Positions 11,301-24,475 of a stretch of 64,000 bases of DNA are shown piece after piece; the stretch's first letter is position 1; each line of letters begins with the position of its first letter. The stretch is taken from contig CM022671.1 of assembly GCA_012295275.1 (NCBI GenBank), positions 6,415,727-6,479,726 on the forward strand, read 5' to 3'. Position numbers and translations under genes: made by a program. Under the pieces are notes generated by a model. The model had not been told where the DNA came from and ran no database searches. It was given only the letters and a program-made list of their open reading frames with translations. The DNA comes from Chrysomallon squamiferum (lineage: Eukaryota > Mollusca > Gastropoda > Neomphalida > Peltospiridae).

Positions 11301-12857
11301 ATTAACCTTCTTGTAGATAGGACAACACATTCAACTACTTGATAATGCACTGTAACATACTGCAGCAAATTCGATTTTATATTAAACATTTTATGGACGG
11401 CGTAATGCATAATACCACTTTCTGACACGACCAAACACATCACAAAGCGATAAATTAATTATGTGGTCGTTTCGAGATATAGCTCATGTCACTGAGGAGA
11501 GTGGATCCCTCGACCCTTCACTTACACACGTCGTCGACTGTAAACATGTTTATTACTTACAGACCCATTGTGCATTAATGTGGCTTTCTCGGAAACATTA
11601 ACAAAACGTGCGTTTTCATGTGCCGTGCTTAACAAGCTCGAAGTAATTAACTAACAGAATAACTGGTTTGTTTCCCGTGGTTTAGAGAAGTCGCCTTTGT
11701 TAAATGTATAAAAGATAATCATGTCCATGACATTTAGATATTCCAGTTCAAACGTCAGTAGTTTTTTTTTTTTTCTCTCTCTCTCTCTGTTTGCCGAGTG
11801 CTTAATGTATGAACGTTATTGGACGAGGTTTAGTACATATTCGTTTTATTTTATTATTTTATCTACGTGTAGGACTGTTTTTTTAATTTAGGTTATGTGG
11901 TTCAGGTATCAGTGGTGGAATATTAGTTTACTATTTTCATGAAATTTTGCTGGAACAGTACATGAGCTGGATTTTTCTCAAAGTTTAATTTAATGTTTTA
12001 TTAACCAGGAACTTGCCCTAACCTGCTTGTGTTTTAAGATATAAAAAAAAAATGTATAAAAAAAAAAAAATGTATGTATTATTATTATTATTATTATTTT
12101 TTATTTCTTTTGTATTTATTTATGTTAAAGTGCACCTGATGTGCAATAAATAAATGGTGTGATAAAATTTTACGAGGTATTATTTTATTGTTTTGCACAC
12201 AGTCTGTTATTCACTGACCGTAACAAAGTATGTGTAAAATAATACTCTTACACAACATTTCAACAATGCCATTAATTTTTATCCCTTCACAATTCAAGTG
12301 TAATCTTAGACCTGTATTTTTTTTACTAATAAAACTGTCAGAACTTCAAAGTCCCCATTCTGCACACGACTGTATCACAACTACAGAAAAACGACGACGG
12401 CGACATATTTGTTAAAATGTACTCTTTTTGTTTTTATACTTTATTATTAATTAAGGTTGGACAGCAAAAACGTTTGGATGATTTCTTCGTATCATGAAGT
12501 GTGTGTCCAAGTAACTCTGCGCTCGTGAAAATAATTCAAGTTTCCACTAATTGTCCAGTTTCCATTAATTTTCAGTAATTGATATTTACTACGACAGTTT
12601 TCCGAACTGTGATTTGTGTTTAGAGTAATTTGAAAATGTTTAAAACTGTACGAATCTTACATGAGTCACGTAATCATTAAAACAGCGTTTAAAATGACGA
12701 GTCTGACACACTGTGTCGATGACTCTTATATTTTAACTTCAAGTGAGATGAAAACAAAATGTATTTGTGCCTGAGATTGATAGACAAAGAGACAGAGACA
12801 AACAGACACACAGATAAAAAATATTATGACTGTGTATATTATGTATTGTATTCTACA

Positions 12858-12890
<33 letters not shown>

Positions 12891-13025
12891 CATAATCATA
12901 ATAATAATAATAAACTCAAATATATATAGATATATAATATATATATATTTTTTCTTTCACAGCTAGAAATAAATTTGTGATTTCTACAGTGAGTAAAAGT
13001 AATGTGTATTTTCAGAACCAGAGAG

Positions 13026-13034
13026 ATGAGGTGA
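13026..13034 (+). promoter_or_regulatory. two-codon upstream ORF (ATG AGG TGA)
   Basis: A minimal ORF, start-Arg-stop, ends one base before the main ATG at 13036 in the same exon. If the leader begins at the 13016 splice site, scanning ribosomes would meet this ATG first, so it could lower or regulate translation of the main frame. Its context (GAGAG upstream) is moderate. Confidence 0.4.
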
Positions 13035-13035
13035 T

Positions 13036-14058
13036 ATGAGTGTGCAGCCGACGTCCATGTGGTCATGTTTCTTCTACGTCATCGCCAACATCGCTGGCCT
13101 CGTTCTGTACTGGCTGTATGAGCAGGAGCGGATAAAGAAGTCGAGACGAAGCTCGGACATCAGCAGCAGCAGCACCGACTTCACCGACGTGGAGATGAAG
13201 AAGATCATTCGATACAAACACACGCCGTCCCTCCTCGCTTTTCTGGGAATTCAGTCGCACCACACGTTCTTCGCTTTTGACGACCACTTCAACACTTTCG
13301 ACGAAGTCAGCCGAGCTTGCAAGCGAGCTGGGCTCGAGAAATGTGGTCTCATCATCGGCGTGGATTTCAGCGCGAGCAACGAGTGGCAGGGAAGGAAGAC
13401 GTTTTCGGGACAGAATCTTCACAAAGTCGTAGCCGGGAGGATCTACAACCCGTACCAGAAGGTCATAGCGATTATAGGGAAGACTCTGGAGCCCTTCGAC
13501 GACGACAACTTAATCCCGGCGTTCGGCTTCGGTGACAGCTCCACTCTCGGATCTGACGTGTTTTCGTTTCTGTCAAACGGGAGAATGTGTTCTGGATTTT
13601 CCGAGGTGCTCGACCGCTACAGCGACATCGCCACCAGAGTCAAACTAGGCGGACCGACAAACTTCGCCCCCGTGATTTACAAAGCCGTGGAAATCGTGAA
13701 ACGGTTGAAGAAGTACCACATTCTGATTATCATCGCCGACGGACAAGTGAACGAAGAGCAGACGACCATCGACGCCATTGTTGAAGCGTCCAACCATCCT
13801 CTCAGTATCATCGTCGTGGGTGTTGGTGACGGACCATGGGACGTGATGGAGGATTTCGATAACTGTTTGCCGCAGAGGAAGTTCGATAACTTTCAGTTCG
13901 TTAATTTCCACGCGGTCACGTCGAAAGCGAGGAATCCACAAACAACGTTTGCTCTCCATGCCCTCATGGAGATCCCAGATCAGTACAAAACAATTAAAGC
14001 TTTAGGCTACCTCAACTATGACGACAGCGTCAGTGACAGCTTACAAAGCTTCGACTGA
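13036..14058 (+). CDS. membrane-anchored RGLG/copine-type A-domain protein lacking a RING finger
   Basis: An uninterrupted 340-codon frame. Residues 9-27 are a hydrophobic anchor, followed by a basic stop-transfer patch (RIKKSRR) and a Ser-rich linker (39-47). Residues about 105-320 form a copine/von Willebrand A domain. The metal-site residues are visible: D110-F-S112-A-S114, T208 in GGPTNFAP, and D235 in IIIADGQV. The wording NEWQGR, GFGD, VGVGDGPWD and FDNFQFVNF is that of the RGLG ubiquitin-ligase branch rather than the C2-containing copines. RGLG ligases continue into a C-terminal RING; here the protein stops about 25 residues after the domain, so no ligase activity can be inferred. There are no C2 domains. 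The exon opens at a 3' splice site (TTTTCAG, 13015), so the coding part is intronless but a noncoding exon is likely. Base composition is clearly more GC-rich than the flanks. Predicted topology is a single-pass membrane protein; its ligand is unknown. Confidence 0.85.
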   Translation: MSVQPTSMWSCFFYVIANIAGLVLYWLYEQERIKKSRRSSDISSSSTDFTDVEMKKIIRYKHTPSLLAFLGIQSHHTFFAFDDHFNTFDEVSRACKRAGLEKCGLIIGVDFSASNEWQGRKTFSGQNLHKVVAGRIYNPYQKVIAIIGKTLEPFDDDNLIPAFGFGDSSTLGSDVFSFLSNGRMCSGFSEVLDRYSDIATRVKLGGPTNFAPVIYKAVEIVKRLKKYHILIIIADGQVNEEQTTIDAIVEASNHPLSIIVVGVGDGPWDVMEDFDNCLPQRKFDNFQFVNFHAVTSKARNPQTTFALHALMEIPDQYKTIKALGYLNYDDSVSDSLQSFD

Positions 14059-15120
14059 GATGAACGAGATTATTGATATACAAGTATATTTTAAACAGAT
14101 TTGATTTGAAACAAAAGATACTGTTGAAATTTAAAAAAAAAAGTTTTTAATGTCTACACGTTTTACGTTGGTTACTATGTGATTAGTTGTGTCAGGATGA
14201 AAGAGAGAAAGGAAACCCACTGCCAGCAGTACACAGCTTTTTGTATTAGCAGCAAATGTCTTGTATACACACCTAACTAACCAACACGCTTTGTCCAGTC
14301 TCATTCGAGGATGTGTATGGAAATTAGAAAACAATATAATATTGACTTCTCCATTTTGAAAACAACACTGAATCTGTATATTCACATTGTTACATTTTAC
14401 AATTTTAATTTGTGACGCATCCAAAATGAGTTATGCAATTTTTTTTTTTTTCATGAAATTTAGCTTTAAAATTTTGCAAACATCTTTAATTTTCTTTTCA
14501 GTTGTTATCAAAATTAAGAAATTATTCCTACTGAAAAGAAAATTTTCCTAACAGTTCAGCATGGCTGCCATGGAGAATTGCATTCTGGGAAATTTGTCTG
14601 TGAGAATTACGTCTGAAATACAACTGCGTTAGTGAGTCATCAACAGTCACTGATATTTTTATTTTACCACAGCTTAGAAATTTAGCAGTTATATACATTT
14701 TCTCATAGTGTAAAAAACCTATTTTAATTCAAAAAAAAAAAAAGTATTTTCTTTACTGCTGATTACTTTTGCTGTTCAGAGGCTGCAGCATTGTAATTCA
14801 GTCTGACAGCTACAATTACAAATAGTTTCAGATTCAGAGAAGTCTAACACAATTTACTATGAAGTTCAGTCTTTCGTTATGACGTCTGATTTGATTCATT
14901 GTATAGCTTAATGATTCATTGTATTATAAGTAAATTCGAATTTCCGAAATTGTTTACACAAATATATTTTTGACCTTACCAGTCTAAATAAGTCATATTT
15001 CTTTCAGTCTGTTGATCAAAATATTGATTTTTCTGTTTCATAACATAAAAGAGCTTTAACTTTCTGGTCTCAAGTAAAAGACATTTTTTTTCATGACCAA
15101 CAGCTATAATACTGCTGCAG

Positions 15121-15540
15121 ACAAAACATTTACAGGCTAATTTTTCACAATGAAACCTATACAAGCTAAATTTTCACAGTGAAACATTTACAAGCTAAAT
15201 TTTCACACTGAAACATTTACAGGCTAAATTTTCACAATAAGACATTTAAGGCTAATTTTTCACAATAAAACATTTACAGGCTATTTTTTCACAATAAAAC
15301 ATTTACAGGCTATTTTTTCACAATAAAACATTTACAGGCTATTTTTTCACAATAAAACATTTACAGGCTAATTTTTCACAATGAAACATTTACAAGCTAA
15401 TTTTTCACAATGAAACATTTACAAGCTATATTTTCACACTGAAATATTTACAAGCTATATTTCCACAATGGAACATTTGTAGGCTAATTTTTTCACTGTG
15501 AAACATTTACAGGCAAATATTTCACAGTGAAACACATTAA
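15121..15540. repeat. ~30-bp tandem array, about 14 copies
   Basis: The unit is close to AACATTTACAGGCTAATTTT followed by TCACAATGA, with CAAGCT/CAGGCT and AATA/AATG variants. On the plus strand every unit contains TTTACAG, a 3' splice-site-like string. It lies about 1.1 kb downstream of the copine-domain stop codon and has no coding support. Confidence 0.9.
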
Positions 15541-16009
15541 CTCTAGCCAGTTTAAATTGTTATTAATCATTCTAGAACCTGCTGTTAGATTTGTTTAGAT
15601 TTGTTTAGGCCAGGTTTCAAAGCACCACATTAATCTTCTTCTTTTTACTAATGAAAATGTATGAAATTACAAACTTTGTCAGATGCAGTAACCATATTTC
15701 ATTATCTCACAGAGAAATATTTCTGTTATACTGTGAATAATAATAATAATAATAATAATAATCATAGCAAAGACAATTTTAGTAATTATAATGATGATAA
15801 TGATAAAAAATACAATAATAATGATGACAATTAAAAAAAATAATAACACTTAATTTAATTTTATATGTGTTATAAATGTTACTGTATTCCAGTATTTAAA
15901 ATGTATTTAATTATTATTATTATTTTTCATCTGTTATTGTGTAGCTATTGAAAAACATTAGTAAAACAAGACACAAACAAATCTTAACATATTACCATTA
16001 ACATATCTG

Positions 16010-16270
16010 GTGATATCAGTTGGAAAATAACAACATATGTGGCTATACCAGTTTGAAAAATAACAACATATGTGGCTATATCAGTTTGAAAATAACAACT
16101 TATCTGGCTATACCAGATTCAAAATAATCACATGTGGCTATATCAGATTGAAAAATAACAACTTATGTGGCTATTTCTGATTCAAAATAATCACTTATGT
16201 GGCTATATCAGATTGAAAAATAATAACTTATGTGGCTATTTCTGATTGAAAAATAACAACTTATGTCGCT
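16010..16270. repeat. ~33-bp tandem array, about 8 copies
   Basis: The unit is close to TATGTGGCTATATCAGATTG followed by AAAAATAACAACT, with ATATCAG/TTTCTG variants. It lies 500 bp beyond the previous array but is unrelated to it in sequence. Confidence 0.85.
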
Positions 16271-19200
16271 CTGACAGCTGCTCAGATCATTAGTCTTCTT
16301 ATTTTTGCTATTTCAGCTTTTATCATTTATTTTTTACTTTTTAAACTGTTGCTTGATACTTTTGTATATTGTAAATTTATCTACTTTTATATTTTATTTT
16401 CTTACTTTTTGCACAAATTGTATTTTACATATTAAAAATATTACCAGTAACCAACTGTTTAATATTTAAACTAAAGAAATGTTTGAACTTGTTTATATAA
16501 TAATTGATTTTTGATGTTTTCAAGTGCCTTAAACAAATTTGTTTTTATTTTCGAGCTGTCAGTTTGTAGTTTTACTCTTGTTAATATTACCTTTATAAAA
16601 CATTGTAAAAATAACACTGCAGTTTGTGAAAGATGCTTATCTGTGTGTTTGTGATAAAATGTAGTGTGATGGGTTTTTTGTCTCATGTGGATGTGATATA
16701 TTATACACTTCCATCTGTAATGGACAATTTGAATGTTAATGTAATGGACAATAAGAAGCCAAAAATGGATAACAATTGGGGAAGGGGGGTAGCCAGTAGT
16801 ATATGTACTCAATACTCTGTTAATGAATCTACTCAATAAGATGGGTAATAAATCTACCCAGTAATGTGGGTAATGAATCTACACATGTAGGTGGGTTACT
16901 AAAGGTGGTTACAGTATGATGCTATGGGTTACAGGGTGTGTTGTGTTTGAGATCTAATCTGAAAAGGTTTGTTTGTTGATGTGTCACAGTTAAATCTACT
17001 TGATGTGTTATTATCAAACAAAATAGATGTGATAAAACTTCACATAAAGACTTAGAAGCTTTATTATAGGTTTGTCTACATCAACATCAACACTTTTTTT
17101 CAATAAATAATTTATTAGCTTTTATAGAAAAAAATATTCCATTTATTAAAAGTTTTATCAGTAAATGACATCATTGTATATATGACAGCATTCTTGTTAA
17201 AATATGTAATTTAGTATTCATACCATCATATTTTAACACAAATATTAAAATTCAATACATCTTGTGAAATTAACATTTTATAGTCATAATGTTTATTTAT
17301 TTATTTATTTATTTATTTATGTGTAAAATTTAATAATTATGGATTTTAAAGCATTCTCTGTTTATATCAAAGCCTAGGTCATTAGATTGAATTCAAAGGG
17401 CTATATATGGTTTTGTTAGTTTTTTCTTAATTAAGTATAAAATTAATGTTTGTATTATTACTATTGCAAATAATAACAGAAAAAAAATTGAGAGATAATT
17501 CTATTAACTTCAGTAATAATTGGTAACATAAAATAAATAGTAATTAGTTTCTCTTACACTTCAAACACAAAAGTTCACTTTTTACAATCCTTTAAAACAA
17601 AATATATGTTTTGAATATTTAAATTTATTTTATTTATTTATTTATTTTGTGTGTCATTACTTACAAATAGTTTGCCATTAACTTTGAAGTATACACATAC
17701 TGTAAAAACAAAAATCACCTATGCATAACAAGCATGACAAAAAATCAACATTTAACAGAATTTTCAAAATGTCTACCATTTTATCATATTGTAAATAAAC
17801 CAGCAGTTTAATATACTGTTTGCATTTTTAATGTTTCTTTTTGTTGTTTTTTTATTCCTTTTTATCACTTTTAAAACCTACTAGATTTTTTAATGTTTCT
17901 TAATTTTTAAATTTTTTTTTTTTTTTTTTTTTAAATTACTTTTAAAACTTAATGGATTTAAAAAAAGAAAGTTGAATGTTTTTTTAATTACATTAATTTT
18001 TTCTAATATTTGTGAAGTTTATGTCTTGATCTTGTTTGTTGTTTTAATTATTTCATTTCACATTTAAATTTATATTAAACATTTATATGCTGAGTTTTTG
18101 TTTTATGTTTTTAAATGTGTTTTGATAAAAATAATTGTTTGACATTATTTATTTAAAAATTTAAATCAGTTCAATCTTGTCTTTCAATATTATTTTAACA
18201 AAATAATTTAAAAGCACAATGTTCTTAATGAGGTTCGATTTACTTTCTTCCATTTGTTTTTGTTAAAACTTTTTAATACCTAATGAATCAAAGGTTATTT
18301 ATTTACTAAAATTCTATTTGATGAATACAAAAATAAAATATAATAAAAAAAAAAAAGAAATTAATTACTATTAAATATATTTTATTTACTATTATTTTCA
18401 ATAATGACACATTGTTTGCATTTTTTTACTATAAATTTTAACAATTACAAAAAAAGGGTATTAAAATAATAACACATCCATTTTGTTCTGTACAATGAAC
18501 CATTATTTTAGAACCACAATCAAAAATCTACAAATAAATAAAAATCTGGACATAAATTTTGACAGTTCCCCAAATCATCACAGACTGTACAATAATTACA
18601 ACTAATAAAATGTTTGACAAAATAATTTGATATCAGATTCAAGAAATTAAAATTTGATTTAGAAACTCACAGTTACTAGATGTAATTTTGACAATATGTC
18701 AATGAATATTTTTTATTTTTATTTTTTAAATAAAAACAAAATATATGAAATATTTAAGAATTACTTCATTATATTATTTAACATTTAAGTATGTATACAT
18801 TTTATGTTTATATAAAAGCATATAAATCACGGTGTATATATTTTTTTTTTTTTTTGATCTACATAAACTCATTTTTGTTACAGGCTTATCATTTTCTATG
18901 ATGTTATAAATGTGTTTCAATAACACTTTAAGGATTAGGTGTCTAGACATATTTATTTTATCTCGTTATCTGAAAAGAAGCCAAAGAAAAGATGGACAAG
19001 TGAAACGTGAAATAATTCCAATCAGGCAGACCCACCACACACACTCACACACACCAAGTCACACATACATATACATTCACATATATACACACATATATCC
19101 GCACATACATACATGAATATGCATATACACACATATTATGAACGTTCATACGTGTGCATTCACATACATACATGAGACATCTTTCCCTCGGGTTCTTTTG

Positions 19201-19919
19201 TCAGAGGAGTAAGTTTTAGTGCGTTTGAACTATATTCTGTGTTTAATCACTCCTTTTCTGGCACATACATTAATCTTGATCCTTCTTTCAATTCAGAACA
19301 TGATTAGACGCCTGAAAATCAAATTACGCCATTGCTGCAGGTTCCACAATAATATCACGCTATCATTTTCACGGACGCTGACCTCCGCACGTGCTGTGAC
19401 GTAATTGATATTTATTCGCTTCTGTTGCAGCTTTTGTTAACTCAAATGGAACATTTATTTCTAGTGTTAATTACGTCAGACGCGTTCCCGGTTCTAATTT
19501 ACTCATACCACTTCCTTTCCTAGTTAAGTTAATGATCGATCCGTCGAAAATTCCATAGAAGAGAAAAATCGATAGATATTTGCCTGAATGATTTACTTCT
19601 AACACAGTCTTGTAAGAACTATACTTTCTTTTTCTTTTTTTTTCTTAAACTTTCCTTCCCGACGTATCAAGATTTATTACGCTGACGGTGGTGTTGGTGT
19701 GTGGGGGGAGAATCTGTGTTTTTGTTATTTCACGTAATGATTCGATCGAAATGGATTTTTACTTTAATTTAATTCTTTTTTTTTTTTTTTTTTTTTATGT
19801 TAAAGTATTTGGACAACGGCATCGGTGATTTGTATTACCAATATTAAACGTATCATTTCAATAGTGTAATTATCGGTAAATTAGAGAAAAATATAGCATA
19901 AATGAAAAATTATTATTAT

Positions 19920-19956
<37 letters not shown>

Positions 19957-20388
19957 TTAGTAGTAGTAGTTACTTTTTTTTTTTCTTTCAGAATGAATAG
20001 TATTTAAAAAAAAAAAAAAAAAAAAGAAAAAGAAAAATTAAAATTTAAATCTTGTTAGATTTACATTCAGCCTTAAAATTTTAAAGACCTGATATGTTGA
20101 TTGTGGCTATTAAACCTTTTGTGCTGCGTTAAAATTGATTTTCCTCACCATGCTATCGATTTACAGTGGTGCAGATGTTCTTAATTTGTACTAAATCATT
20201 AGTAACATGCAGAAACTTCTGAGCCTGGAGACGTTTGTTTGAAGATAGAGGATTAGCTGGTTGGAAAATAGTACTGTGTTTTATTTATTTATTTATTTAT
20301 TTATTTATTTTGCTTAAATGCAACAACTTCAAGTCTTTAGGTTGTACACGTTTAGCAGTATTTTGAGTTTTATTTATTTATTTATTTA

Positions 20389-20443
<55 letters not shown>

Positions 20444-20754
20444 TTAAGTAAAATGCTTATAAAAACGAATTTATTATACTTAAATATATTAAAATGTACT
20501 GAAAATTGCAGCCGTTGCTCATTTTACAAACACTAAAGCAGTGCTGGTGATGAGTATAAGTTGAATTATTAACTAATCACACTAGAGTTACCTTTCTTTA
20601 AACTGTTAATATAAATAATCAAAAAAAAATAAAGAAAATCTTTTTCTTATCTTCTTTTTTAAAGATTTTTTCCAATTTATTCTTTTGTTTCATCTTCAAA
20701 ATAGAAATTGTCTGCTAATTTTTTCATTAGAAACTAATGGATTTGAAGCTAAAG

Positions 20755-20796
<42 letters not shown>

Positions 20797-21949
20797 TTTT
20801 AAGGATAAAGACAAAATATACAAAATTAAAAATGTCCATTCGCATATTCCTGCAAACGATATTTCTTTTAATTTACTATCATTGTTGTCATCATCATCAT
20901 CATTATTATTTTTAAACAAGAAAAAAAGAAATAGAAAGAAAAGCGTGCAATAAAATAATATTTTTTTATCAAAAATAATCTTGAATTTTAAAAAAATATT
21001 ATTTTGTTAACAGTGATCTGTAACCCAGGGTGAAATGCGTCCTGATAAATCAGACGAGTAAAGCAGCCCACTCACTGAACAGACAAACGAACTGTACACA
21101 CTCAGATGCGTCTGACAGAGTTCTGACAAATATCCACTTATCTGCACGCAACATCTTCATCTGAATCAATTACATGTTTCCAGCGAGCGTTTGATAAATG
21201 GAACCTTGCGTGTGAAACAGCTCTGAGTGAGATTTGTGACGCTGGTGCTAGTCATGTGACACTGGTGCTGGTCACGTGGCATGCTAAGTTTTGATCTGCA
21301 GCCAGCGATCTCTTTTTAATTATTATTATTAGTAGTGATAAGTAATAGATTTTTTTTTTTTTTTTTTTTTTTTTTTGTTCTTAATGAAGTTTAATAATAG
21401 AGTACAGGGAATAATTTCCTGTAATCAGGTGCTGGATCCAGCTATTTGTTTACTAAGCAAGCACATGATAGTACATCTTACTTTAGAAAAAAGAATTTGT
21501 TTACATGTCATAATTACAGTAATGATTTCACAAATACTTCATTACACAGAAGAATGGTAACTAGACCAACAGCAACTTACTTTTATTTATATTTCTTTTT
21601 GCATAGTGTTTATTTAAATAATAATGAGACGAAAAAGGAAACCCAGGGCCATTATTACGTGGGCTACTCATAAATTAGCAAAAAAAAAAGGACGACTTAA
21701 TATATACCTTCCCTTTAACAGCTAAAACGTACTTTGGCCTTTGATGAAGCGTAGACTGACTGGAAGAATCAGTAAATATAAAAGTAACCACCAAGGATTG
21801 ATCCAGAAACCTGTGATGTCTCAAGGTAGCAAACTAATCACAAAGTTACAGGCCATAAAAGCACTTCAAGTCTGACAAGATACGGTTTGAAAAAAAAAAA
21901 AAAATTCTATTTAAAATTCAACTTAACCTGGATGACAAATAAAATAGTT

Positions 21950-21951
<2 letters not shown>

Positions 21952-22016
<65 letters not shown>
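21952..22016. repeat. (AC)n microsatellite, ~32 units
   Basis: A pure 65-bp AC run without interruption, in unique noncoding DNA. Confidence 0.95.
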
Positions 22017-22019
<3 letters not shown>

Positions 22020-22789
22020 ATTAATTCACCAAGTAATTTGTAACTGAATTTATTCGACACTGATACTTCATTTCTCCCGCAGGCTCATTAATATTCATGA
22101 ATTAATTACCCACTTGCTCTTAAAACCCAAACCCACAGGCAGGACACCAGAGCACGATGTCTGAATAACAGAATATTTAACAGCTGTAGAATATCACCTG
22201 CTATCTACCACACGCAGGTAACCATAGATACGTCAATACATCTATTTAAAATTTAAATTAAAATCACGCTTTAAAATACATCGCGTGTTTAATAAACAAG
22301 TCTCCAACAGTTTTATGTAATTAAAGAAAAGATAACTCTGATAAATAATTGCACAGCAACATGCTGCGTTTTATTCACCAATATTCTCTGCATAATATGT
22401 AATTTATTTCATGTGTCTAACTACAGAATCATACTAGTTCACCCTCAAAACTATTATATAGATCTACACAAATATACTACACTCTTGAAAACACACACAA
22501 TTACTTTCATTACTACATACCGTCAGCAACAGTTGTATCAAACAGGTATAAGCATACTAGATATTTATTACAAGTAAACGGAGGAACTTCAGTATACATT
22601 TTCTCTCTATAAATCAATTAACTATTTAGACTTTTCGTCAATGCTAAACAAATTTTTTTAAATAATGATGTTTGGGTGATGTTTAATTGTAAAATGATAT
22701 TTTGTGATGTTAAAACATTATAAAAACATTTATTTCATTAACTATAAAACCACATCCATTTTAAATCAAGATTGTCATATAAATTTCTG

Positions 22790-22843
<54 letters not shown>

Positions 22844-24334
22844 CGTTGTAATAAAAATAACTGCAATAATAATATTAATTATAATGTTAACTAACATTTT
22901 TGATAAAACTAAATAATCACGGGATGTTAGTAAATTCCTCCCTTACTACAAACACACCACTAATAATCAGTAATGAACACATGTCCTCCCCCCTCTCTCT
23001 CTCTCTCACACACACACATACACACACAAGTTGTAACATTGCATGTTGGTTGGTTTATGCAATATTACAATGAAAACAACAAAATCAAATATAATCATTT
23101 GTGTGCGTTTTACATTTCTAAATAAAATGATGAAAACGTTCAACAAAAAGTAAACAACCATAACTACTGCTTTCAGCTGCAAACAACCACATGAGAAAAT
23201 GTACTTTGAAGCCATTTTGTAGAAGCATAATTACAACAGTACAGCTGAGCGTTATATATCTGTGTTATATAGCATGTGTGATAATGATCAAACTGTCATA
23301 CAATAATGAAGAAATACATATTCTATAAGTCAAAGGTTACACTAAAAAAAAAAAAAAAAAAAAAAAAAAAATGAATTATAATTTATCTTTATATTTAAAA
23401 AATTTTTCCGTGTTAAACTTTATAAATTTCTGTAAAGCTTTTCTTTAAAAAATTATTTTGCATTTGAGAATGTTATGTAACAAAATGAGTTATCTTACCT
23501 TGCATCTAACTCTTTAATTAGAAGGTCAAAAGTTGAATAATATTATCTTCTTTTTTTTTTTTTTTAAATGATAGTCGAGTTTTGTTCAGGATAATCAGCT
23601 GTATGTTAATGCCATTATCGAATTTCTTAAGTAAAATGTGATTTCTGTAATTATTATTAAATTTAAAAATTCTAAAACCTCTGATTTTTTGTATGATTGG
23701 CAATTTCAATGTAATTTCTGTAAGTTTACTGGGGGGGGGGAAGAAAAAAACCCACAAAAGTAAAACTGCAACCCTAGAACCCACAAAAAGCAATAAAACC
23801 AAAACAGAAAACCCCAAAATAGCAGAACTAGACGATTAAGGTCATCAAACTGATAATCTTTTTTTAGTTTTATTTTCCATTTTTATTTTTATTTTTATAT
23901 ATACTCGTTTTAGTACAGAAACTAAAGCTTTAACAAAGGTAGATAACTCCCATTTCCTAGCATTCAACTAGGTTAACCGACACAACAAAGTTAATAATTT
24001 ATGTTTACTGTATCTTATACTATATTGTATATTTGTGTATGTCATTTTCGTCACATACTGCCATATATATTAAAACATCAGTATATTAAAAATAATAATA
24101 ATGCACTACATTGTTATTTTTCATAATAATGGTCTCTAACATTCATCAATACTTCTATACAGTCTAAACTGTACTTCTCAACAGCTTTTAACCTACTTCA
24201 CAATATCTGCATGGCTTATATTTTGAATATTACATACAACCAAATATCCATATGTATTGTATACATGACTGTCAAATAACAAATATGTTATATACATCAT
24301 AATGTCCATTTGTTCTTCTAGTCACATGTCACAA

Positions 24335-24475
24335 AATATACAATATTTAGTGTATTGTATAAATGACAAAATCCCAAACAATACAATATTTAATATATTT
24401 TTAAATGATACTAAATTAGCAATATTTAATGTATTGTATAAATGACAATATCCCAAACAGTACAATATTTAGCCC
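24335..24475. repeat. two-copy direct repeat, 80-bp period
   Basis: The block CAATATTTAGTGTATTGTAT, continuing through AAATGACAAAATCCCAAACA, recurs 80 bases later with four or five changes. Further degenerate pieces (ATACAATATT) flank it on both sides. Confidence 0.75.
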
